Shown here: positions 7,564 through 15,643 of the stretch, in pieces | How positions within the stretch are numbered: the first letter of the stretch is position 1 | How the letters are laid out: each line of letters starts with the position of its first letter | Source: Cytophagaceae bacterium | GTDB lineage: Bacteria; Bacteroidota; Bacteroidia; Cytophagales; Spirosomataceae | Length of the DNA: 64,000 nucleotides | Direction of reading: 5' to 3' | Assembly (NCBI GenBank): GCA_016722655.1 | Contig: JADKIR010000004.1 | Location: forward strand, 3,286,001 to 3,350,000 | The notes under the pieces: model-generated | Databases searched by the model: none | What the model was told of the DNA's origin: nothing | Seen by the model: the letters and a program-made list of their open reading frames with translations, nothing else | Program-made: the position numbers and the translations under genes

Positions 7564-8558
7564 ATTGCGATAGGGGAGCTTATAGGTTCGAATGCATTTA
7601 ATATTTTACCGTTGCCAAAACCATTGATATTGGCAGCATAATCTTTGTTATCCGATTTTTTGAGAATCAAAGGCTTACTTTGAAGCTGAGAATAAAAATA
7701 GATTATATTATGAATTGTCTTCTGATTGATGATTTCAATAGAGTTGTGCAAAATCCCTGTCGAAAAATTACCTTTTTCTATCGAGTTTTCCACTATCACA
7801 AATCTGAATTTCTGGTTTAAGGGTTTTACATGTAAACCTTCATATCTCATCTGACAATCCACGATTTCAGCACTTTCATATTTTCCATCTTTAGTAATAA
7901 AAATCAATCTTGCCTTCATAGGACTGATTCTCTCAATAAAAAGTTTTTCCAGATTTTTATAGAGATATTCGTTTTTTATTCTTTCATGGACCGAATGACT
8001 GATAGCTTTCAAAAACTCTGAATTTTCAAATGTCAATCGTTTTACGCCATATTTTTCCAGCCTTTCTTTCAAATCAAAATCTTCGAAACCATAACTTTCA
8101 ATAGTTTCGTCGTAACCACCAATGGCGAAGAAATCATTTCTTGAAACGCATATTTTGCCTGAGACATCAGCCGATATATTCTCACTGGCAGCCAGATAAG
8201 AGTCGGGATGATTGATAAACATTTTGCTAATATATCTTGCAAATGATCTGCCGGCATAGTTGTCGGCATCAAGATTGACCAAAATATCACCGGTGCTCAA
8301 TCTGAAAGCCATATTTCTGGAATGACTTCTTTTGTAATGTGAGGGTTCGTTGGTTCTGAAATATTTAACATTCTCACCCAACACATTTGCATTGGCAGAA
8401 TACCATTCCTCCAGACCGTCATTAGAGTTGTAATCCAGAATCACCCATTCGATATTGGTATAATCATTGTTATCTACAATATTTTGAGGGAGGGTTTTCT
8501 GGATATGGTGCAAACGATTCATTACCGTTGTGCAAAACGAAATTTTTGGTGCAACCAT
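7560..8558 (-). CDS. Family 2 glycosyltransferase of the precursor locus
   Basis: This is a cytoplasmic GT-A glycosyltransferase of 332 residues. The N-terminal SFCTTVMNRLHHI block binds the nucleotide sugar. NLDADNY near residue 97 supplies the DxD metal site. GGYDE followed by GFEDFDLKERL (about residues 149-170) is the acceptor-side motif of the galactosyltransferase C-terminal type. The remaining 160 residues are a family-specific tail. It is translationally coupled to the 259-residue protein. GT2 enzymes such as SunS glycosylate Cys or Ser of glycocin precursors. With Cys-rich GG-leader peptides and a C39 exporter alongside, peptide glycosylation is an attractive but unproven role; ordinary surface-glycan synthesis is the alternative. 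Confidence 0.8.
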   Translation of the reverse strand: MVAPKISFCTTVMNRLHHIQKTLPQNIVDNNDYTNIEWVILDYNSNDGLEEWYSANANVLGENVKYFRTNEPSHYKRSHSRNMAFRLSTGDILVNLDADNYAGRSFARYISKMFINHPDSYLAASENISADVSGKICVSRNDFFAIGGYDETIESYGFEDFDLKERLEKYGVKRLTFENSEFLKAISHSVHERIKNEYLYKNLEKLFIERISPMKARLIFITKDGKYESAEIVDCQMRYEGLHVKPLNQKFRFVIVENSIEKGNFSTGILHNSIEIINQKTIHNIIYFYSQLQSKPLILKKSDNKDYAANINGFGNGKILNAFEPISSPIAI

Positions 8559-8588
8559 TTTTAAAAAATCCTTTAGTTAAAATATAAA

Positions 8589-8834
8589 TTAGGCCGATCT
8601 TTGAATATGATCAAACTTGAGTTGGTCATATACAAGGTCTTCTAAAGGAATTTTATAAAGCTGACTCACTTTAATAAGATTTCTGATAGTCGGAGTTTTC
8701 AAATCACTTTCCCATTTGGAATAGGTGGTTTGGGTTACATCCAGAATATAAGACAGCTCTTGCTGAGAGTAACCAAAAAATAATCTTAGTTTTCTTAAGT
8801 TTTTCCCGATGGTTAGAAGAATCATTTTATCCAT
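8589..8834 (-). CDS. Xre-type helix-turn-helix regulator
   Basis: This 81-residue DNA-binding protein has a Cro/C1 helix-turn-helix: LRLFFGYSQQELSYILDVTQ followed by YSKWESDLKTP (residues about 15-50). It is first in the leftward gene set (regulator, glycosyltransferase, 259-residue protein). It ends 30 bases before the glycosyltransferase start, so it probably regulates that set. It has no sensor domain. Confidence 0.85.
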   Translation of the reverse strand: MDKMILLTIGKNLRKLRLFFGYSQQELSYILDVTQTTYSKWESDLKTPTIRNLIKVSQLYKIPLEDLVYDQLKFDHIQRSA

Positions 8835-9166
8835 GATTTATTTTATTTAGCTCGAATGTGTAAGGATTACTTCAAAAATTATACCACCGGATAGTTTTTT
8901 TAATATAATTATCTAATGGGATATTTTGCATAATAAACCCCTTAAAAACAGTGTTTTACAATTACATAAAATGCTGAAAAAATATTTTTTTTTGTTGATT
9001 ATTTTTAAGGAAAATCATGGAATTTAAAGCTGGGGAATTTTTGTTTTCATAAGTATTACATTATCAATACTTTAGGTTATTTTAATGTGTCTTTATAAAA
9101 AAATACCCAAGACTGAAAAAACAGGCATAGTATTTGCTTTATAATAATCGAATTAAAATTCTTTTT
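8835..9166. other. AT-rich divergent intergenic region
   Basis: No gene is seen in these 332 bases between the leftward Xre gene and the rightward gldC. The segment is very AT-rich, with several A and T tracts. It should hold both promoters, but no -33/-7 pair fits the consensus well enough to call. Confidence 0.4.
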
Positions 9167-9496
9167 GTGAAAAGCACTCAAATAAACTTCGAAATATTAT
9201 CCGACTCCAACAATTCACCCGAGCGTATTCTGTGGGGCAACAACGAAGGAGTAGAAGTTGAAGAAGCAAAGGCCATCACGATTGGTATTTGGGATGCAAA
9301 AGGACGAGGCTCTATGGTGATTGATTTGTGGAACAAAGAAATGCACACGCTCGAACTAAAAGGATTTTATTTGGAAGTCATGAAAAAAATAGCAGAGACC
9401 GTCAGGGTAGCCACCGACGACCATGTTATGGGAAATATTATTGACAACGCGTGTTTTCAGATTACCTCATTGCTTGAAAACGAAGTAGGAGAGTAG
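9167..9496 (+). CDS. gldC: Gliding motility protein GldC
   Basis: This is a small soluble component linked to the Bacteroidota gliding and type IX secretion apparatus. It matches GldC in length (about 109 residues) and in its signature blocks: KSTQINFEI at the start, PERILWG, VEVEEAKAITIGIWD, IDLWNKEM and ATDDHVMG. The GTG at 9167 is chosen because GldC proteins begin just before the K-S-x-INF block; a TTG at 9134 would add 11 poorly conserved residues. It sits alone, divergent from the Xre gene and upstream of precursor B. Its presence among peptide-export genes may be incidental. Confidence 0.85.
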   Translation: MKSTQINFEILSDSNNSPERILWGNNEGVEVEEAKAITIGIWDAKGRGSMVIDLWNKEMHTLELKGFYLEVMKKIAETVRVATDDHVMGNIIDNACFQITSLLENEVGE

Positions 9497-9522
9497 TTTT
9501 TATTAATTTATTCAAAAGATTT

Positions 9523-9550
9523 ATGCCTTTTTTGAAGAAAAAAAGGGCAT
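9523..9550 (+). terminator. Hairpin after gldC
   Basis: ATGCC plus a T tract pairs with an A tract plus GGGCAT (9523-9550), forming a long AU-rich stem behind gldC. It separates gldC from the next gene. The T tail after it is poor, so it may act as a weak terminator or RNA-stability element. Confidence 0.4.
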
Positions 9551-9560
9551 TACTGCATTT

Positions 9561-9578
9561 TATATACTTTGGTATATA
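9561..9578. promoter_or_regulatory. Palindrome upstream of precursor B
   Basis: TATATAC-TTTG-GTATATA is a perfect 7-bp inverted repeat with a 4-base spacer. It has the same geometry as the FNR-type site before precursor A, though a different sequence. A CAACTTTG block at 9600-9607 is the best -7 candidate. The palindrome centre would then be near -42, a usual activator position. Confidence 0.35.
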
Positions 9579-9639
9579 GTTCATTCAATTTGGTTTCTAC
9601 AACTTTGTGGCATCAGAATACCAAAAAGAGTGAATAATT

Positions 9640-9942
9640 ATGAAAAACTTCAATGATTTTATCGGTTTTAGCTTAGTAAGCAACGAATCAACAAACATTT
9701 TAGGTGGTTGCGGAAGCAGCTACGGTCACAGCAGATCAAATAGCTGTAACCCTTGTCAAACCAGATCACATTCATGTGGCGGAAGTTACACCAGACCTGA
9801 AAGATCTTGTGGTAATTCAGCTCCGGTACGTTCTTGTTTTGATATTAATTTTAGCTTCAGCTTTGGCTGTGGTGCTCCAAAATCTTGTACTCCGGCTCCT
9901 GTAGTTACTCCTCCGGTAGTAGAAGAAATCTGGACAAACTAA
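9640..9942 (+). CDS. Cys-rich double-glycine-leader peptide precursor B
   Basis: This is a second 100-residue precursor. The leader of about 23 residues ends in NILGG, the expected C39 processing point, immediately followed by a Cys-Gly. The core carries eight or more cysteines in Ser/Gly/Arg-rich surroundings (SCNPCQTRSHSCGGSY, RSCGNSAPVRSCFD). It then has the aromatic block NFSFSFGC shared with precursor A and a Pro/Val tail. The shared FSFSFGC and GG leader show that A and B are made as variants of one peptide class despite unrelated middle sections. It lies directly upstream of the exporter genes, separated from them by a terminator. Confidence 0.75.
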   Translation: MKNFNDFIGFSLVSNESTNILGGCGSSYGHSRSNSCNPCQTRSHSCGGSYTRPERSCGNSAPVRSCFDINFSFSFGCGAPKSCTPAPVVTPPVVEEIWTN

Positions 9943-10029
9943 GAAATTTAAATTGTAAATCTTTAAACATTCATTTGTTGCCCAAAAAGTAGATTTACCT
10001 TTTGAAAATTAACATGATATTTTAGTAGA

Positions 10030-10059
10030 AAGGTTGGTGAGGTTTCACCAGCCTTTTTT
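10030..10059 (+). terminator. Terminator between precursor B and exporter genes
   Basis: AAGGTTGGTGA pairs with TCACCAGCCTT (one G-U) around a short GGTT loop, followed by T6. It would let the precursor be expressed much more strongly than the exporter behind it. Confidence 0.75.
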
Positions 10060-10109
10060 GTGTTTTACGGCATGAAATTTGAATATTAATAGGAAACACT
10101 AGTGATATT

Positions 10110-12299
10110 TTGACGAAGAATTTTACCCATTACCGACAATTTGACCAAATGGACTGTGGCCCCACATGTCTGAAAATGGTGGCCAAACATCATGGGAAAA
10201 CCGTCGATATTCAATATCTGCGTGATAAATGCATGATCACCCGGGAAGGCGTTTCTTTACGGGGAATCAGCCGGGCAGCCGAATTGATGGGATTCAGGTC
10301 ACTGGGTGTGAAAATTGACTTTGAACAACTCCTCGACGCCCCACTTCCTTGTATCGCCCATTGGGATCAAAATCACTTTGTGGTGGTTTATGATATCAAA
10401 AAAAAGTCAGGAAAATATAAAGTTTATGTAGCAGACCCGGGAAAAGAAAACCTGGTTTATACCCGCGAGGAATTTGAAAAACATTGGATTAGTATTGAAG
10501 ATAAGGAGGGAATAGCCCTTTTGCTCGAAACCACACCAAAGTTTTCAGAATTTGAGCATGAAGGTCCAGCCGATTCGCTTAGTTTTAAGCGGGTTACCAA
10601 TTACCTGGCCAAATACAAAAACCTCATCATTCAGCTATTTATAGGTTTAATCGCAGGCACGATCATTACAATGGTGTTGCCTTTTTTGACGCAATCGGTG
10701 GTCGATACAGGTATCCAGACCAAAAACCTCAACTTCATCTTTTTGATATTTATAGCACAGTTGATGTTGTTTTTTGGAAAAGCAGGCCTGGAATTTATCC
10801 GAAGCTGGCTGCTTTTACACATCAGTTCCAGGGTCAATCTTACCATCGTTTCAGACTTTCTGATTAAACTGCTCAATCTCCCGCTTTCATTTTTTGATAC
10901 GAAAATGACAGGGGATATACTTCAACGTATCGGAGACCATGATGAGATAGAGCAATTTCTATCAAGTACTACGCTAAGTTTTATATTCAATGCATTTACA
11001 TTCTTGGTTTTTGGATTTGTATTGGCATATTATGATACCACTATATTCGGAATCTATCTTTTTAGCGGTGCTTTATATGTTTTTTGGGTAAGATTTTTTC
11101 TTAAAAAAAGAAGAACACTCAACCATACAAAGTTTAATTATTCGGCTCAAAATCAGTCGAAAATAATACAGTTGATTTCTGGTGTTCATGATATTAAACT
11201 AACCAATTCTGAAAAAGAAAAACGTTGGGAATGGGAGCATCTGCAGATTAAGATATTTCGGCTAAATCTAAAAACCCTTGCTTTGGAGCAATTTCAGGGT
11301 ACAGGTGCGATGGTTATCAACGAAGGAAAAAACATAATTATCTCGTTCATTGCTGCCAAATCAGTAATCGAAGGTGACCTCACCCTGGGTGGAATGATGG
11401 CCCTGCAATATATCGTTGGTCAGCTCAATGGCCCTATTGACAGTTTGGTCGGCTTTATTCAACACTACCAGGACGCGAAAATCAGTCTGGAAAGATTAAA
11501 CGAAATTCATAATCTTGCCGATGAAGAACCATTGGAAAGTAATTTTGTCAATGATTTTGATCTTTCTGAAGGACTTAAAATTCAAAACCTCACTTTTGCT
11601 TATCCGGGCATAGATAAACCTACACTCAACAATATCAATCTTAATATTCCCAGCGGTAAAGTGACCGCAATAGTGGGCTCCAGTGGCAGCGGAAAAACCA
11701 CGCTATTGAAGGTAATCCTGAGATTTTACGAACCAACTTCCGGGCAGATTATGATTGGAGAAAACAGCCTGGCAAGCATATTGCCTAGCTCATGGCGTGC
11801 AGAATGCGGTACCGTTATGCAGGAAGGATTTATTTTTTCGGATTCTATCGCCAAAAACATTGCAGTGGGTGTTGATATGATAGACTATCAAAGACTTTTG
11901 TATTCGGTAAAAGTGGCCAACATCTTGCCATTTATTGAACAGTTACCCGCCGGTTACAATACAAAAATTGGGGACGAAGGAATTGGTATAAGCCAGGGTC
12001 AAAAACAGAGAATATTGATAGCCAGAGCGGTTTACAAAGATCCCAATCTGATATTTTTTGATGAAGCAACCAACGCACTTGATGCTAATAATGAGCGGGT
12101 TATATTGCAAAATCTGAATAATTTTTTTAAAGGAAAAACGGTTGTCGTGGTTGCTCACCGACTGAGTACCGTAAAAAACGCAGACCAGATTGTAGTGCTT
12201 GAAAACGGCACAATCACAGAAATTGGCGATCACCAATCGCTTATTTCACAGAAAGGAAGCTATTATGCATTGGTAAAAAATCAACTCGAACTCGGATAA
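10110..12299 (+). CDS. Peptidase-containing ABC transporter (C39, bacteriocin-type)
   Basis: This inner-membrane exporter cleaves double-glycine leaders and pumps the mature peptide out. The 729-residue chain has three parts. Residues 1-130 are a C39 peptidase with Cys16 (MDCGPTC), His89 (HWDQNHFVV) and Asp109 (ADPG) as the catalytic triad. Residues about 160-440 form six membrane helices. The C-terminal ATPase has Walker A GSSGSGKTT (about 523), an unusual signature ISQGQ instead of LSGGQ, and Walker B LIFFDEATNALD. No ATG is available upstream, so TTG at 10110 is the likely start. It forms one operon with HlyD and TolC partners (gaps of 3 bases each). Precursors A and B are the evident substrates. 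Confidence 0.93.
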   Translation: MTKNFTHYRQFDQMDCGPTCLKMVAKHHGKTVDIQYLRDKCMITREGVSLRGISRAAELMGFRSLGVKIDFEQLLDAPLPCIAHWDQNHFVVVYDIKKKSGKYKVYVADPGKENLVYTREEFEKHWISIEDKEGIALLLETTPKFSEFEHEGPADSLSFKRVTNYLAKYKNLIIQLFIGLIAGTIITMVLPFLTQSVVDTGIQTKNLNFIFLIFIAQLMLFFGKAGLEFIRSWLLLHISSRVNLTIVSDFLIKLLNLPLSFFDTKMTGDILQRIGDHDEIEQFLSSTTLSFIFNAFTFLVFGFVLAYYDTTIFGIYLFSGALYVFWVRFFLKKRRTLNHTKFNYSAQNQSKIIQLISGVHDIKLTNSEKEKRWEWEHLQIKIFRLNLKTLALEQFQGTGAMVINEGKNIIISFIAAKSVIEGDLTLGGMMALQYIVGQLNGPIDSLVGFIQHYQDAKISLERLNEIHNLADEEPLESNFVNDFDLSEGLKIQNLTFAYPGIDKPTLNNINLNIPSGKVTAIVGSSGSGKTTLLKVILRFYEPTSGQIMIGENSLASILPSSWRAECGTVMQEGFIFSDSIAKNIAVGVDMIDYQRLLYSVKVANILPFIEQLPAGYNTKIGDEGIGISQGQKQRILIARAVYKDPNLIFFDEATNALDANNERVILQNLNNFFKGKTVVVVAHRLSTVKNADQIVVLENGTITEIGDHQSLISQKGSYYALVKNQLELG

Positions 12300-12302
12300 A
12301 AT

Positions 12303-13766
12303 ATGAACAGCGATTTTAAAAAAGAATATTCAAATGACGACCTGAGCATCAAGATTCTGATGAACTCACAGGAGTCTGCTGAGTATCCTGTTCAGAATCA
12401 GGGTTTTGAGAAAAAAGAATATAAATCTTCAAAACTTGCAGGAATTAATACCAGCATGGCAGATTTGGGTCTGGTAACTGTTAAAAACAATCCACCGGAG
12501 CTAAAACTTAAAGGCCTGGGTAAACCCGAAAGAAGCGACCTGGTAACTGAAGTGTTGGAAACTCCACCCAATTGGCTGATCCGCTGGGGAAGTACATGGA
12601 CATTATTTGTGTTAATGATGATTTTAGCCATCAGTTGGTTTGTGCAGTATCCTGATCTCGTGAAAGGGAAAATGCAAATTACAAGCAATGATTTGGCAAA
12701 AACTGTAGCAGCAAGAAAAGAAGGTTTGCTCGACGAATTGCTGGTCAAAGACGGTCAAAAAGTTGTAAAAAACCAGATTTTAGGCAGAATCCATAGTCTG
12801 GCCGAACCCACTCAGGTAGCTAAGCTAAAACAAACTCTGATCGATATCCGCCAGTCCAAAAAAGGAATCGAAAATATCCCACAGTTTGAAGGTCTGGGCG
12901 AAATACAACCCTATTTTCAGGCATTTTACAATACTTATATACTTGCCGAATCTTTTGGCGTGAGTGGGGTAGAGGCACAGCGAATGAGCATTTTGAATAA
13001 TGATATTTCGGAATTGCGTGATATTGACGATAAAATTCAGCAACAATTGTCCAACTACCAGAAAGATTATAATCTGGCACGGGACGAATACCAAAACCAG
13101 CAGAAGCTTTTTGGGAAAAAACTGATATCTCAAAACGAATTGAGGGCTTCTGAAAGTAAAATGCTCAATAAAAAAGCCCAATATGATCAGTTGGTGACTT
13201 CTCTCAACAATAATAAACTTCAGATCAACCAGAAAAACCAGGATATTCTGAATCTTAAAAAATCAGATAAAGAATACGAAAACAAACTGGAACTCGAGGT
13301 GGGTACTTTGCTTCAGCACATTCAGGACTGGGAAGAATTGCATTTTATTAAGGCTGTCGCCGACGGTAAAGTGATGTTTATCAAAAATATACAGGAAAAC
13401 CAAATGCTTAAAGCCGGCGAAAACCTGTTGTACGTGATGCCTGAAAAAGGCAATTGGTATGGAGAAATGTACGTGGGTCAATACAATATCGGGAAAATTA
13501 AGCCCGGTCAGCGGGTCATTCTGAAATTTGACGGTTATCCTTATCAGGAATTTGGCACAGTAGATGGAAAAGTAGCTTATGTGAGTGAGATTCCTCTTGA
13601 TTCAGTTTATCTGTTAAAAATTGCCTTGCCTGATCAAAAATCTTTAGGCAAAAACAATAAGATACAAATGAAAGTAGGCATGACAGCTGGTGCTGAGGTA
13701 GTAACGGAAGAATTGCGATTGATAGAGAAACTTTTCTATGAGATCAGAAAATATATTAAAGGTTAA
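12303..13766 (+). CDS. HlyD-type membrane fusion protein of the peptide exporter
   Basis: This periplasmic adaptor links the C39 ABC transporter to the outer-membrane channel. It has 487 residues: a cytoplasmic N-terminal segment of about 95 residues that is long for the family, one membrane helix (about 100-117, TWTLFVLMMILAISWF), a lipoyl-like half motif around 140-160, long coiled-coil helices rich in Gln, Lys and Glu (about 235-330), and a C-terminal beta domain. It starts 3 bases after the transporter stop and is followed 3 bases later by the TolC gene, so the three are co-translated. Confidence 0.9.
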   Translation: MNSDFKKEYSNDDLSIKILMNSQESAEYPVQNQGFEKKEYKSSKLAGINTSMADLGLVTVKNNPPELKLKGLGKPERSDLVTEVLETPPNWLIRWGSTWTLFVLMMILAISWFVQYPDLVKGKMQITSNDLAKTVAARKEGLLDELLVKDGQKVVKNQILGRIHSLAEPTQVAKLKQTLIDIRQSKKGIENIPQFEGLGEIQPYFQAFYNTYILAESFGVSGVEAQRMSILNNDISELRDIDDKIQQQLSNYQKDYNLARDEYQNQQKLFGKKLISQNELRASESKMLNKKAQYDQLVTSLNNNKLQINQKNQDILNLKKSDKEYENKLELEVGTLLQHIQDWEELHFIKAVADGKVMFIKNIQENQMLKAGENLLYVMPEKGNWYGEMYVGQYNIGKIKPGQRVILKFDGYPYQEFGTVDGKVAYVSEIPLDSVYLLKIALPDQKSLGKNNKIQMKVGMTAGAEVVTEELRLIEKLFYEIRKYIKG

Positions 13767-13769
13767 GTA

Positions 13770-15194
13770 TTGAGAAAGTATTTGTTCAAAATATTGATTT
13801 TTGTTTTTGTGAATTCTGTTTCAGGATTTGCCCAAAAAAACAATGCCCTCACGCTTGAAAGTTGTCTCGAAATGGCCATCAATAATAATTTTGATGTAAA
13901 AATCGCAGGACAAAAAGCCAATATTTCTGTCAGGAATCTTGAACAGAGTCAAAAAGAAAAGCTCCCGACTTTGTCCACAGATTTTTCTCAGGGTTTTAAT
14001 TTGGGAAGAAATATTGACCCGGTGAGCAATCAATATGTAACACAACCTATCAATTCGGCTACACTTGGTCTTACCTCAAGCACGACTTTATACAAAGGAG
14101 ATATCATCAAAAATACGGTTTCTTTGAACGAGAAGTTTCAAAAATCTGCAATGATTGATGCTGAAATCTTAAAATTTGATTTGAAAAAGGCCGTAACACT
14201 GGCATTTCTAGAGGTAGTTTTAAAACAGGAAATTTTGGATTTGAAGATTGAACAAAAGAAAATCATCGAAACTCAGATAACGAGAAATAATGCTTTGATT
14301 GAATTGGGTAATCTTCCAAAAAGTAGTCTGATTGAACTCAAAGCACAACTGGAAAATGAAACTTTGGGAATATTGGAAGCCGAGAATCAGCTTTTGGATG
14401 CTAAGAATTATTTGAAAAAAATAATGAATACTCCTGAGCTGGAAATCAAGGAAGTAAATGAACCTTTGGTGCCGGATCTGTCTAAAGCTTCAATTAATAA
14501 AACTGATAATTTGGTGGGTCTTCCTCTTTTATTACAAAAGAAACTGAATGTTGATATTGCTGAAAACCAAATCAAACTAAAAGAAGGTACCAAAAAGCCC
14601 TCTTTGTTTTTTACCGGTGGACTTTTTACCAATTATTCAAGTCAGGCAAACAGAAGGATAAAGTTTATTGGGGAGCCGCAGCAAGTTATCCAGGTTTCTG
14701 AAAATCAGTTTATTAGTATCAACGGAAATAATTTTCCTTTAAATGTGGTTTCGCAGGTTCCAAAAACCGAGGAAGTGAGATTTGGTTACCTTTCACAGTT
14801 GTTTTCAAACATTGGTTTAGGGCTGAAACTGAATTTAGAATATCCTATTTTGGATAAAAATTACAGAAACACGCAAATTCAGATTTCGAAAATAGAAAAA
14901 CAAATCGCTCAATCTGAGCTTCAAAAAGCAGAAACGGAAGTAAAAAATGATTTGCTTCAGATAAAAACCCAGCTTGAAAATTCTAAAAAACTTTATCTAC
15001 AGGCTCAAAAATATGAATCAGCACAAAATGAAGCCTTCAAACTTTCAAAAGAACGTTTCGAAGAAGGTATGAATTCATTTGTGGAATACAATCAGACTAA
15101 ATTGAGTCTTGAGGCAGCAAAATCAAATGTTATCAGAAACAAATACACGCACTATTTCTACAACCTGGTTTATAAGTATTATACCGGAAATTGA
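13770..15194 (+). CDS. TolC-family outer-membrane efflux protein
   Basis: This is the outer-membrane channel of the tripartite peptide exporter. A signal peptide (about 21 residues, ending GFAQ) precedes two OEP repeats of long helices and beta strands. LTLESCLEMAINNNFDVKI at the start of the mature part is the usual first helix of the family. It totals 474 residues, a normal length. It begins with TTG, 3 bases after the HlyD stop. It is the last gene of the exporter operon and converges on the DUF779 gene 5 bases beyond its stop. Confidence 0.9.
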   Translation: MRKYLFKILIFVFVNSVSGFAQKNNALTLESCLEMAINNNFDVKIAGQKANISVRNLEQSQKEKLPTLSTDFSQGFNLGRNIDPVSNQYVTQPINSATLGLTSSTTLYKGDIIKNTVSLNEKFQKSAMIDAEILKFDLKKAVTLAFLEVVLKQEILDLKIEQKKIIETQITRNNALIELGNLPKSSLIELKAQLENETLGILEAENQLLDAKNYLKKIMNTPELEIKEVNEPLVPDLSKASINKTDNLVGLPLLLQKKLNVDIAENQIKLKEGTKKPSLFFTGGLFTNYSSQANRRIKFIGEPQQVIQVSENQFISINGNNFPLNVVSQVPKTEEVRFGYLSQLFSNIGLGLKLNLEYPILDKNYRNTQIQISKIEKQIAQSELQKAETEVKNDLLQIKTQLENSKKLYLQAQKYESAQNEAFKLSKERFEEGMNSFVEYNQTKLSLEAAKSNVIRNKYTHYFYNLVYKYYTGN

Positions 15195-15199
15195 TTTAT

Positions 15200-15580
15200 T
15201 TAATCATTTAACCGCACCTCAACCAGATTTTTACTTTCTTCCTCAGAAAACAAACGGTATTCTACTTTGAATGTCTTACCATAAGGTGTTTCTAAAGAAA
15301 AACCACCCGGACCATATCCATCTGCTACATCAAGCGTGAAATGTGAATGTTTCCAGTATTCAAAAAGATCTTTATCTACCCAAAATTCAAACCCATTTAC
15401 ATCTCCAATACAAACATCTCCGTACCTTAAATAGAACCCACCTTTCTCAAAACACTGAGGCTGAGTGCCTTCGCAGCAACCTCCTGCCTGATAAAACATC
15501 AAATCCCCAAACTTACCCGAAAGCATTTCAATCAACTCCAATGCCGCCTGGCTGGCTGACAGTCTTTTAATTTTTTCCAT
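15200..15580 (-). CDS. DUF779 protein, aldehyde-dehydrogenase partner
   Basis: This is a small soluble protein of about 126 residues. It shows the DUF779 landmarks QAGGCCEGTQPQC, a GDVCIGDVNG block, FEYWKHSHFTLDV and GPGGFSLE. The family is regularly encoded beside NAD-dependent aldehyde dehydrogenases, as here (start 64 bases beyond the dehydrogenase stop, same strand). Its biochemical role is not established; the CC pair hints at metal binding or redox chemistry. The ATG at 15580 is preferred over one seven codons upstream, because the conserved part begins at MEKIKRL. Confidence 0.88.
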   Translation of the reverse strand: MEKIKRLSASQAALELIEMLSGKFGDLMFYQAGGCCEGTQPQCFEKGGFYLRYGDVCIGDVNGFEFWVDKDLFEYWKHSHFTLDVADGYGPGGFSLETPYGKTFKVEYRLFSEEESKNLVEVRLND

Positions 15581-15596
15581 AATCAAAAAGTATAAA

Positions 15597-15624
15597 GCCA
15601 CGAATCCCTTTCAGAATCCGTGGC
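15597..15624. terminator. Hairpin between aldehyde dehydrogenase and DUF779
   Basis: GCCACG (15597-15602) pairs with CGTGGC (15619-15624), with further AT(T/C) matches inside the loop. It falls between the two co-directional minus-strand genes and could attenuate readthrough into DUF779. Confidence 0.4.
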
Positions 15625-15643
15625 GGTTTTGGTTTTAGATTTC

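Noticed and set aside
9704..9904. Alternative frame inside precursor B
   Set aside because: It is Val/Ala/Leu-rich, lacks a leader and has no counterpart in precursor A.
10110..12299. Type I toxin (RTX) exporter instead of a peptide exporter
   Set aside because: The C39 domain retains Cys, His and Asp. RTX exporters have an inactive C39-like domain, and no RTX protein is nearby.
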